Assembly: GCA_038250835.1 (NCBI GenBank)
Contig: JBBSBY010000011.1
Location: forward strand, 1-59,923
Source of the DNA: JBBSBY01 sp038250835
Lineage (GTDB): Bacteria; Desulfobacterota; Desulfomonilia; Desulfomonilales; Desulfomonilaceae
Direction: 5' to 3'
Length of the DNA: 59,923 nt
The notes under the pieces were generated by a model, which searched no databases, had not been told where the DNA came from, and saw nothing but the letters and a program-made list of their open reading frames with translations. The translations under genes and the position numbers were made by a program. Positions 52,725-59,923 of this stretch are shown here, in pieces (position 1 is the stretch's first letter; every line of letters begins with the position of its first letter).

Positions 52725-52777
52725 ATAGGATAAACATTTTACTCGAAAGCTCCGGACCCAACTAAACGCGTATGAGA

Positions 52778-53671
52778 CTACTGTATGTTTATGCCTTCGA
52801 GCAATTTTTTGGATTTTATTCTGTGGACGTCAACTCCAACCTCATGCGGTGATAGACCGAGAGCCAATCCCAAAATCTGGGTAAGATAAAATGTCGGAAT
52901 CTTGTATTTTTCTTTGCCTTTCCTTGCCAGCACGATTTGTCCCATATCGAATTGTTCAAAACACGAAGGACAAATTACGGACAGGGCTTCAATTTGACGC
53001 TCTTTGATGTACCCAAGTTTTTGGCGCGTTATTTCATAACCCGCGTCTGAATCCATGTTCGCGCCTAACGGTGATCCACAGCATAAAAACTTGCGTGAGT
53101 ATTCCATCGGCTCCACACCAATTATGGACAGCAAGTGGTCCATCTTCACCGGAACGTAAGACTCGGCCGCAGACAGCTCACCCCGATACATAACCTGGGG
53201 CGGCCTGAAATAATGGCATCCATAGTGGCAGGCCATTTTAAGAGGCACATCACGAGTTTTATGCTTGATGAGACGCTCAACAACGGTATCTTCATAGAGC
53301 ACGTCAAGGATGTGGGTTACGTCAATCGAGCCCTCATAATGATGGTTGTGTTCTTCCAGTATTTTATTTGCCTTGCGCTTTTTCGTTTCATTCGTGCGTA
53401 GGATATGATTCGCTTCTTTAAGCGTATTTACGCAACCGGAGCACAAAGTCATAATATCGAGACCCTGCTCTTCAGCCAAGCATAAATTTCGGGCTGCAAG
53501 CGCCATCCATGAATCGTAATGAACCATCTTCATACTCGTGGGAGGTGGACAGCAAGAAAAGGGCAGGTCGACCAACTCGATGCCTAATTTCTCACAAACC
53601 AATCGGGTAGCGGCCTCAAAACCAGGATATTTTATGGGGATTGCGCACCCCAGGTATAAAGCGTATTTCAT
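52778..53671 (-). CDS. hdrB: Heterodisulfide reductase-like subunit B (HdrB)
   Basis: A 297-residue protein with two cysteine-rich CCG domains that bind noncubane [4Fe-4S] clusters. Cys-containing motifs: SCCPPPTSMK and CSGCVNTL in the first domain; CHYGCHYFRP, FLCCGSPLGANMD and CPSCFEQFD in the second. In methanogens this subunit reduces CoM-S-S-CoB. Bacteria of this type do not use those thiols, so the physiological disulfide or other acceptor is unknown. The ATG at 53671 follows AAGGTGA; a GTG two codons earlier overlaps that site. Confidence 0.92.
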   Translation of the reverse strand: MKYALYLGCAIPIKYPGFEAATRLVCEKLGIELVDLPFSCCPPPTSMKMVHYDSWMALAARNLCLAEEQGLDIMTLCSGCVNTLKEANHILRTNETKKRKANKILEEHNHHYEGSIDVTHILDVLYEDTVVERLIKHKTRDVPLKMACHYGCHYFRPPQVMYRGELSAAESYVPVKMDHLLSIIGVEPMEYSRKFLCCGSPLGANMDSDAGYEITRQKLGYIKERQIEALSVICPSCFEQFDMGQIVLARKGKEKYKIPTFYLTQILGLALGLSPHEVGVDVHRIKSKKLLEGINIQ

Positions 53672-53698
53672 AGTCACCTTTCAGCCGACGAAGTTGGC

Positions 53699-54160
53699 TT
53701 AGAGTTCAACGACTTCGTCGAGCCCGGTCTTCTTAAGAATTTCTCGTATTTCATCCACAGGCGCGGGCGGCAATGGATCTAAACCGTGATGGGCTCTCAT
53801 TTCGTCCAATTGATGCACTATCATCGATCGGCCGGTTTTCGCCACCAACTCAATGGCCATGAGTAACTTGTCAGGCACGTTGCCCCTACGAGCCGCCGCA
53901 TTTCTGAGAGCTATCAGCAGGTCAGTAATGGGAATCATCTGGGGACAACGGTCCTCGCAGACATTGCACGTGCAGCACATCCAGATTTTCTCGTCCCGGG
54001 CCACTTCGTCATGTCCGTGATTCAGACACTTCAATATTGTTTCCCTGGGTCCAAGGGCGGGAAGAACTTCCATAGCCGGGCACGAACCTGTGCAACGAGC
54101 GCACTGATAACATTCGAAAAGATCTTTCCTTGGAAAACGTTTCCAGAATTTTGCCGTCAT
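53699..54160 (-). CDS. hdrC: Heterodisulfide reductase-like subunit C (HdrC)
   Basis: A 153-residue iron-sulfur protein with two [4Fe-4S] motifs, CYQCARCTGSCP (about residues 15-26) and CCTCNVCEDRCPQ (about 61-73), linking HdrA to HdrB. No membrane span is seen, so it is the soluble form. It begins at the last base of the hdrA stop codon (TAATG), indicating translational coupling, and is followed 28 bases later by hdrB. Confidence 0.93.
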   Translation of the reverse strand: MTAKFWKRFPRKDLFECYQCARCTGSCPAMEVLPALGPRETILKCLNHGHDEVARDEKIWMCCTCNVCEDRCPQMIPITDLLIALRNAAARRGNVPDKLLMAIELVAKTGRSMIVHQLDEMRAHHGLDPLPPAPVDEIREILKKTGLDEVVEL

Positions 54161-56601
54161 TATGCGTCAGCCTTTTTGGTAAGGGACTTATTGAATTTTT
54201 CAATCGAGCTTTGAATTTGGTTCGGAGTAAGATTATGAATGCCGGCCGCCATTTCCGTGATTACCTTTGCAAACTGTGAGCCCTCGGCGGCGGAAACCCA
54301 GGCGAGCCGTAAGCGATCTTTATTCACGCCGATTTTCTCCATGCGTTTCCAAAAGCGTTCCACACGTTTAGCGGTTTGCTTGTTGGCATTGTTGTAATGA
54401 CAATCCGCAGGATGGCAACCGGAAACCAGAACCGCGCCCACACCTTTGAGGAAAGCCCTCTCTATCCATTTTGGCGAAACCCTGGCTGAGCACATGGTCC
54501 GGATGATCCGCACGTTTGTGGGATACTGCATTCTCGAAACACCGGCAAAATCAGCGCCGGCGTATGAACACCAATTGCAGGCGAACGCGAGAATTTTTTC
54601 TCCGGGATTGTTGGCCAAAGCTTCGTCAATTTGGCTGACAATCTGGGCATCGGTAAAGTGCGTTTGATCTATGGCGCCGAGTTTGCATTCCGGGACACAC
54701 GCGCCGCAGCCTTGACAAGCAGGCTGAATGACCTCGTAATAGCCCTGCTCCTTGGAGCCTTCAATCGCATGGTACGGGCAAACTTTTGCGCAAAGTCCGC
54801 AAGCGATGCACTTATCCGGATCGATCCTGGACGTTATGGCCGGAATTTTGACTTCGCCTTTGCTCATGAGGATATTGGCGCGACTTGCGGCCGCGGAAGC
54901 TTGAGTAACGGAATCTTTTATATCTTTTGGACCCTCCGCTGCGCCTGCCAAAAAAACTCCACCGGTGGTGGTGTCAACGGGGCGAAGCTTAGGATGCGCC
55001 TCCATGAAGAACCCGTCCGTGTCGGTTGACAGATTTAATAGTCTTTGAAGGTCCGAGGCGTCTTTTTGCGGCTTAATGCCGACGGACAGAATAACCATGT
55101 CCATCTCGGATCTATATGGGGCTCCCAGCAAGGTATTTTCCCCGAGGAGCGTCAAATTGCCCGAATTTATATCCTCGATTATTTCTCCTGGAATTCCGTG
55201 CACAAACACCACGCCTTCTCTGCGCGCCCTTTGGAAGAGATCCTCAAATCCCTTACCGAAAGCTCTAATGTCCATGTAGTAAACGTAAATCTCTGTCTCA
55301 GGCCAATGTTCCTTGATAAGTAGGGCGTCTTTAATGGTATTCATGCAGCAAACATTACTGCAATAATGATTACTGCGTTTGCTCCTGGAGCCTATACATT
55401 GCAAAAAAGCCACTTTGGTGGGTAGTTTTCTATCCGAGGGGCGAATCAGTTCACCACCGGAAGGGCCTCCGGCGTTTATCAGGCGCTCAAATTCGAGTGT
55501 AGTAATAACATTAGGGAATTTACCATAGCCCAGTTCCGTAAGAGCCGTAGGATCATAAACATCGACTCCGATCGCCACAACAATAGCGCCGACGTCAACT
55601 TCGATAGTCTTGTTCTGATCCGCAAAGTCGATGCACTTTTTCGAGCACGCCTGAAAACAGCGGTCGCAGGCGACAATTCCATGATTATTCAAGCATCTGT
55701 CCATGTCGATCATGAACGTGGAAGGAACCGCCTGAGGAAAAGGAATGTGGATGGCTCGCCTAATGGATAAACCCGCGTTAAATTCGTCAGGAAGGAGTTG
55801 CGGACAAGCCTCGATACACTCTCCGCACGCGGTGCATTCGTTTTTTACGTACCGCGCTTTTTTCTCAACCGTAACTTTGAAATTTCCGATATGGCCTTCA
55901 ACGGCCTTAACATCAGTGAGCGTCATTAATTCGATATTGGGGTGACGCCCCACTTCGCTCATTTTAGGGGCCAAAATACAAATTGAACAATCCATGGTAG
56001 GGAAGGTTTTGTCAATTTGGGCCATTCGGCCGCCGATACTGCCCGTGCGTTCGACAAGATAAACTTTGTAACCAGCGTCCGCCATATCCAATGAGGCTTG
56101 AATGCCCGCTACTCCACCGCCGATGACCATAGCCTTTCTGGTTACCGGCACGGTAAGTTCGAGCTGCGGCTTTAAATTTGCGGCTCTTCCCACTGCCATT
56201 GCCACAAGATCTTTGGCCTTTTCGGTCGCGGCGTCTTTATCGTGGAGATGCACCCATGAACAATGCTCTCGGATGTTGGCCATTTCCAGAAGATACGGGT
56301 TCAGGCCGGCGCTTTCGCACGCGGCTCTAAATGTCGGTTCGTGGAGCCTTGGGGTGCATGAAGCCACTACGACGCGGTTAAGATTGTGCTCCTTGATGTC
56401 CGCTTTAATTTGTTCCTGGCCGGGTTCAGAGCAGGTATAAAGACTATCCTTTGATATGGTCACTCCAGGGAGTTGTTCAGCGTACTGAGCCACTTCAGCG
56501 CACCTTACGGTTCCGCCGATGTTTTTACCGCAGTGGCATACATACACGCCTATTCTCAGATCGTTTGGTTTTAGCTCACGACTTTTTATATTGTCTTTCA
56601 A
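54160..56601 (-). CDS. hdrA: HdrA fused to an MvhD-like domain
   Basis: An 813-residue flavin-based electron-bifurcating subunit. Start TTG at 56601 behind AGGAGA. Order: N-terminal VYVCHCGKNIGG; FAD-binding VIGGGVAGIQASLDMADAGY; a cluster in CTACGECIEACPQ; two ferredoxin clusters CIACGLCAKVCP and CQGCGACVPEC (about residues 595-645); then an MvhD/FlpD-like C-terminal domain with CNWCSYAGADFAG and GCHPADCHY. In methanogens MvhD is a separate protein joining a hydrogenase or formate dehydrogenase to Hdr. The fusion occurs in many anaerobes. The electron donor for the MvhD part is not encoded here. Confidence 0.94.
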   Translation of the reverse strand: MKDNIKSRELKPNDLRIGVYVCHCGKNIGGTVRCAEVAQYAEQLPGVTISKDSLYTCSEPGQEQIKADIKEHNLNRVVVASCTPRLHEPTFRAACESAGLNPYLLEMANIREHCSWVHLHDKDAATEKAKDLVAMAVGRAANLKPQLELTVPVTRKAMVIGGGVAGIQASLDMADAGYKVYLVERTGSIGGRMAQIDKTFPTMDCSICILAPKMSEVGRHPNIELMTLTDVKAVEGHIGNFKVTVEKKARYVKNECTACGECIEACPQLLPDEFNAGLSIRRAIHIPFPQAVPSTFMIDMDRCLNNHGIVACDRCFQACSKKCIDFADQNKTIEVDVGAIVVAIGVDVYDPTALTELGYGKFPNVITTLEFERLINAGGPSGGELIRPSDRKLPTKVAFLQCIGSRSKRSNHYCSNVCCMNTIKDALLIKEHWPETEIYVYYMDIRAFGKGFEDLFQRARREGVVFVHGIPGEIIEDINSGNLTLLGENTLLGAPYRSEMDMVILSVGIKPQKDASDLQRLLNLSTDTDGFFMEAHPKLRPVDTTTGGVFLAGAAEGPKDIKDSVTQASAAASRANILMSKGEVKIPAITSRIDPDKCIACGLCAKVCPYHAIEGSKEQGYYEVIQPACQGCGACVPECKLGAIDQTHFTDAQIVSQIDEALANNPGEKILAFACNWCSYAGADFAGVSRMQYPTNVRIIRTMCSARVSPKWIERAFLKGVGAVLVSGCHPADCHYNNANKQTAKRVERFWKRMEKIGVNKDRLRLAWVSAAEGSQFAKVITEMAAGIHNLTPNQIQSSIEKFNKSLTKKADA

Positions 56602-56644
56602 TTGGACTTGATCTCCTATCAGCTCACAAACTAAAGCAAAGCAA

Positions 56645-57202
56645 TCAATTCACGGAAGACTGTATGCCCATACCGTAATTATAGCCGTTGTCAAAAGCGG
56701 AAATATTCAGCTCTTCAGTTCCGGGTGGTATCGAGCTTAACACGGCTTGCCGCAGGGAATCGTAAGCGACCACTTTTCCCAACGCGGCTATGGCTCCGAG
56801 CATCACAATATTGGCCACAATCTTTCGGCCCATTTCCTCGGCTATCCTTGTTGCAGGCACTTTGTAGAGTGTCACGTTGTCGGGGACATCCGTCACTTGA
56901 ACCAGATTTTCGTCTATGATTAGAACCCCGCCACCCGATATCGCCCCTCCGTAAGTTGTCCAAGCCCCTTGACTCATGATTACCAGCACATTGGGCGATA
57001 TCACTTTTGGGTAATGGATTGGTTCGGTATCAATAAGCACGTCCGCGCTACATGAACCGCCGCGGGCTTCCGGACCATAGCTTTGAGTGAAAACAGCGTT
57101 CTTTTTATCAAAAAGTGTAGCGGCCTTACCGAGAATATGGCCTGAAAGAATGATGCCTTGTCCGCCGAAGCCGGCTAATCTCACTTCACGTTTGTCGCTC
57201 AT
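56645..57202 (-). CDS. korC: 2-oxoacid:ferredoxin oxidoreductase gamma subunit
   Basis: A 185-residue gamma subunit (VRLAGFGGQGIILSGHILGK at the N-terminus, a G-G-Q-G motif diagnostic of the family). SYGPEARGGSCSADVLI is a second conserved region. It overlaps the beta gene end by four bases. Together with alpha, beta and delta it forms an enzyme oxidising a 2-oxoacid to the acyl-CoA with ferredoxin as acceptor. Confidence 0.93.
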   Translation of the reverse strand: MSDKREVRLAGFGGQGIILSGHILGKAATLFDKKNAVFTQSYGPEARGGSCSADVLIDTEPIHYPKVISPNVLVIMSQGAWTTYGGAISGGGVLIIDENLVQVTDVPDNVTLYKVPATRIAEEMGRKIVANIVMLGAIAALGKVVAYDSLRQAVLSSIPPGTEELNISAFDNGYNYGMGIQSSVN

Positions 57203-58122
57203 GCGGCTCTACCTTTCTCCCGGGGCTTTCCTTTGGACTGGGCTCGTGCTATCACCTTTTCTCTATAATTTTGCATGAAATCAGGGCGTGCGGTGTCGAC
57301 AAACTTGCCGACTATAAATTTTTCGCGCAGTCGTATATCAGCCTGGCTGAGATCAGCCCCGTTTCTAATTTCGGCCATGTCTCGGTAGTAACGCATTTCA
57401 TCAATACCCGCGCCCAATTTATTGGGACGGCCATAGCCGGTGGGGCACGGCGCAATTGCCTCTATAAAGGTAAAACCTTTGCGGTCGAAAGTTTCGGAAA
57501 TTGAGTGCGCCAACTGTCTAGGATGAAAAGCCGTCCACCTGGCCACGTAAATAGCGCCGGCCGCGTGCGCGACATAGGGGAGATTGAAACCGGGCTCCGC
57601 ATTTCCTGTGGGTGTGGTGGAAGTTTTGGCTTCAAGCGGAGTTGTGGGCCCGGCCTGGCCGCCGGTCATCCCGAAGTTGAAGTTGTTCACGCAGAGCACT
57701 TTTATGTCCACGTTGCGTCGAGCCGCATGGATCAAGTGGTTTCCACCGATAGCGAACAAATCTCCGTCTCCGGAAAATACAGTGACGTGAAGATCCGGTT
57801 TCGCCAGCGCTAGTCCGGTCGCAAAAGGAATGGCCCGTCCGTGGGTGGTGTGATAGGTGTCCATATCCAGGTAGCCCGCCACTCTTCCCGTGCAGCCAAT
57901 GCCGGAAACTACGGCGCATTGATCGACAGGGAGTCCTTTCCGTCGGATCGCCTCGATGAAGGTCGTAAGCACAACTCCCAGTCCGCAACCAGGGCACCAA
58001 ATGTGTGGAATGCGTCCGGGTTTTAAATACTTGTCATCAGGATGGAGCCCGTGATCCTGTTGAATGGAGAACTCTGCGGCTTTTTTATCGAATGGCTGTA
58101 ATTCCCTTAAGCGTATTTTCAT
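57199..58122 (-). CDS. korB: 2-oxoacid:ferredoxin oxidoreductase beta subunit (TPP-binding)
   Basis: A 307-residue subunit that binds thiamine diphosphate and a [4Fe-4S] cluster. The TPP motif is GDGDLFAIGGNH ... NNFNFGMTGGQAGPTTP (about residues 118-165). HIWCPGCGLGV and VVSGIGCTGR supply cluster cysteines. The motifs fit 2-oxoglutarate enzymes (Kor) best, but isovalerate or other 2-oxoacid specificity cannot be excluded by eye. It follows korA by 33 bp. Confidence 0.93.
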   Translation of the reverse strand: MKIRLRELQPFDKKAAEFSIQQDHGLHPDDKYLKPGRIPHIWCPGCGLGVVLTTFIEAIRRKGLPVDQCAVVSGIGCTGRVAGYLDMDTYHTTHGRAIPFATGLALAKPDLHVTVFSGDGDLFAIGGNHLIHAARRNVDIKVLCVNNFNFGMTGGQAGPTTPLEAKTSTTPTGNAEPGFNLPYVAHAAGAIYVARWTAFHPRQLAHSISETFDRKGFTFIEAIAPCPTGYGRPNKLGAGIDEMRYYRDMAEIRNGADLSQADIRLREKFIVGKFVDTARPDFMQNYREKVIARAQSKGKPREKGRAA

Positions 58123-58155
58123 TATTTCTCCTGTCGCTCCGAGTACGCCCCAATC

Positions 58156-59304
58156 TTAGAGATATTCCCCAACTGCGTCTTCAATTTCAACGGGTGTATG
58201 CATGGAGCCGCCCATAAGAGCCATGAGCGTCACTTCTGAGGCTCCGCGACAAGCTCTCTCGACTTCGTAAGCCATTTGCCCGTAATTGATTTCAGGGACT
58301 ACAAATCCTTTGACTCGCGTAGCAAGTTGCCTGATAAGTTTCGATGGGAAGGGCCACACCGTAATTAGTCGCAACAAACCGACCTTGAGCCCTTTATTTC
58401 TCAGGTTTTCCACAGCCTGACGAGCCGCTCGAGCCGTGCAACCGTACGCTACGATAACAACATCGGCGTTTTTCAGACCTATAGCTTCGTACTGAATGAT
58501 CTTATCCGCGTTGAGCTTAATCTTGTCCACCAAATGGCGAACATTACGCTCCTGAACTACGTCGGTTATCACCGGATAGCCGCGTTCGTCATGGGTAAGA
58601 CCCGTGACGTGAACATGATACCCTTGGCCCGCAATCGCCATGGGCGCCGGCATTGGTCCTGTGGAATCAAAAGGTAAATAATCCTTGAGTGAAGCGGTTG
58701 GCGTGATTCGGTTGATCACATTCAATTTTTCCCTGGGTGGGATAATCACACGTTCAGTCATGTGGCCTATCGTTTCATCGGCCAAGACAAAGACCGGCTG
58801 ACGGTAGGTTTCTGAAAGATTGAAAGCTTCTATGGTCAAATCAAAGCATTCTTGAGGCGAAGAGGGAGACAGCGCTATACATCCGTAATCGCCATGAGAG
58901 CCCCACCTGGCCTGCATCACGTCGGCCTGACCCACGAGCGTGGGTAAGCCCGTGGATGGGCCGGCTCGCTGAATGTTCACTACAACGCATGGTGTTTCAG
59001 TCATCATGCCGAGCCCGATATTCTCCATCATAAGAGAAAAACCCGGTCCGGATGTAGAGGTCATGGACTTAACGCCACCCCAACTGGCGCCTAAAATGGC
59101 CGCCATAGATGCGATCTCGTCCTCCATCTGGATATATACACCGCCCACTTGAGGCAATCTGCGCGCCATGCGCTCCGCCACTTCAGTGGCCGGAGTTATA
59201 GGGTAGCCCGCAAAAAATCGACAACCTGCCGCTAATCCGCCCTCAGCGCAAGCGGCGTCACCGTGTATAAAGTGTTCGCCCGTAAGCACATCTTTTTCGG
59301 CCAT
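58156..59304 (-). CDS. korA: 2-oxoacid:ferredoxin oxidoreductase alpha subunit
   Basis: A 382-residue alpha subunit. It starts DVLTGEHFIHGDAACAEGGL and GCRFFAGYPITPATEVAERM, typical of KorA/VorB-type subunits, with EDEIASMAAILGASWGG and TSTSGPGFSLMMENIGL as the TPP-enzyme interface. RAGPSTGLPTLVGQADVMQA is strongly conserved. The domain II/III part ends MGGSMHTPVEIEDA. Second gene of the operon, 132 bp after korD. Confidence 0.93.
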   Translation of the reverse strand: MAEKDVLTGEHFIHGDAACAEGGLAAGCRFFAGYPITPATEVAERMARRLPQVGGVYIQMEDEIASMAAILGASWGGVKSMTSTSGPGFSLMMENIGLGMMTETPCVVVNIQRAGPSTGLPTLVGQADVMQARWGSHGDYGCIALSPSSPQECFDLTIEAFNLSETYRQPVFVLADETIGHMTERVIIPPREKLNVINRITPTASLKDYLPFDSTGPMPAPMAIAGQGYHVHVTGLTHDERGYPVITDVVQERNVRHLVDKIKLNADKIIQYEAIGLKNADVVIVAYGCTARAARQAVENLRNKGLKVGLLRLITVWPFPSKLIRQLATRVKGFVVPEINYGQMAYEVERACRGASEVTLMALMGGSMHTPVEIEDAVGEYL

Positions 59305-59436
59305 TTACAAACCTACCATGCTGTTCCATTGGGATGTCTCCCTGGATAAGGTGTAATGAAAAATTATGTTCAATGAGCCGCAAGATTCACCTGCGGCCGG
59401 CCACGACTGAATGATTTGATCCAATGCAGGCTGGGC

Positions 59437-59775
59437 TCAGGATTTTATAAATCGCTTATCTTTTCTTGAGTAGCGAATCGTGACTTTTTGTATGTCGTCT
59501 TCGGTGATCTTTTTCGCTTCTTTCAAATTCGTGAAAATAGCGAACTCGGGGCAGATAAGACTGCAAAGACCGCATTCGACGCAATCTTCAGCTTGGAAAA
59601 CCACTTCAGGCGGGTGGTAACCTTTTGCATTAAATATTTTACTGACTTTGAGGCAGCCGTTCGGGCAAAATTCGATGCAAAAACCACAACCTTTGCAGCG
59701 ACTTTCGATTATGTGAACTTCACCTTTGGGTATTGAATGTGCTTCCGAATCGAGGGGAAGGCGCCAAAATTTCAT
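59437..59775 (-). CDS. korD: 2-oxoacid:ferredoxin oxidoreductase delta subunit (2x[4Fe-4S] ferredoxin)
   Basis: A 112-residue ferredoxin-like subunit with two C-x2-C-x2-C-x3-C motifs: CKGCGFCIEFCP (about residues 27-38) and CVECGLCSLICP (about 65-76). It passes electrons from the TPP site to external ferredoxin. GCGGAGAC lies before the ATG. First gene of korDABC-hdrACB. Confidence 0.92.
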   Translation of the reverse strand: MKFWRLPLDSEAHSIPKGEVHIIESRCKGCGFCIEFCPNGCLKVSKIFNAKGYHPPEVVFQAEDCVECGLCSLICPEFAIFTNLKEAKKITEDDIQKVTIRYSRKDKRFIKS

Positions 59776-59809
59776 ATTGCGTCTCCGCTGTTGTTTGGTT
59801 GACGAATAA

Positions 59810-59837
59810 AGTATAGTAGTTTTTGGATAGTAGTCAA
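59810..59837 (-). promoter_or_regulatory. Promoter of the kor-hdr operon
   Basis: On the minus strand TTGACT (59832-59837) and TATACT (59810-59815) are separated by 16 bases, a good sigma70-like pair. The start would be near 59803, about 28 bases before the korD ATG at 59775. Confidence 0.6.
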
Positions 59838-59923
59838 TTCTTAGTGAAGAGCTAGACTAACATTTATAAAATACACCAGAGTAGTTAAGATTGGGATTGG
59901 TTTTTGAAATATTCACTTACTGA

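Overview
This window looks like chromosomal DNA of a Gram-negative, strictly anaerobic bacterium, most likely a member of the Desulfobacterota (former Deltaproteobacteria: sulfate reducers and syntrophs). The grounds are a Wood-Ljungdahl CODH/acetyl-CoA synthase operon with a bacterial-type AcsB, an HdrA-MvhD fusion with HdrB and HdrC, a ferredoxin-linked 2-oxoacid oxidoreductase, and an LPS-export permease. The genus cannot be fixed from the sequence alone. No rRNA, tRNA, insertion sequence, prophage or complete CRISPR array was seen.

Layout. 1-8.9 kb: the tail of a CobO-like cobalamin adenosyltransferase, nhaA, then an AT-rich surface-glycan patch (GT-C-like membrane protein, two GT4-type glycosyltransferases, a SAM methyltransferase), pgeF and a DUF2442 gene. 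9-18 kb: an accessory stretch with a frameshifted P1-family peptidase, a Ycf46-like AAA+ ATPase, a GNAT enzyme, a 51-aa DUF3309 protein, a gene-poor segment holding a CRISPR-repeat-like fragment, an acyl-CoA ligase, and a toxin-antitoxin pair whose toxin is frameshifted. 18-24 kb: a small Cys-rich protein, argS and a SPOR protein, then a compact GNAT / AcuC-like deacetylase / AcsA-like synthetase operon. 24.4-31 kb: a decayed higBA remnant, then tig-clpP-clpX-lon on the minus strand. 31-34.3 kb: GT2 transferase, sugar epimerase and LptG.

35-43.5 kb is the CODH/ACS operon: a small unknown protein, a single 1132-aa polypeptide fusing the small corrinoid-protein subunit (AcsD/CdhD) to the CO dehydrogenase catalytic subunit (CooS), then AcsB, AcsC and AcsE. 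The encoded proteins cover methyl transfer from methyl-tetrahydrofolate to the corrinoid protein, CO2/CO interconversion, and acetyl-CoA assembly or cleavage. 43.5-52.5 kb holds housekeeping and unknown genes (leuA, pssA, rhomboid, Mrp, a DUF2156 protein). 52.7-59.8 kb is a minus-strand operon, korDABC-hdrA-hdrC-hdrB, with a good sigma70-like promoter at one end and a terminator at the other. It suggests that reduced ferredoxin from 2-oxoacid oxidation exchanges electrons with a flavin-based bifurcating Hdr complex.

Most notable: the AcsD-CooS fusion with its Ala/Pro-rich linker and possible internal start; the GNAT-deacetylase-AcsA operon whose ligase keeps the acetylatable Lys motif; the kor-hdr operon; two decayed toxin-antitoxin loci; a dispersed short palindromic element; and several small genes below the usual length cutoff.
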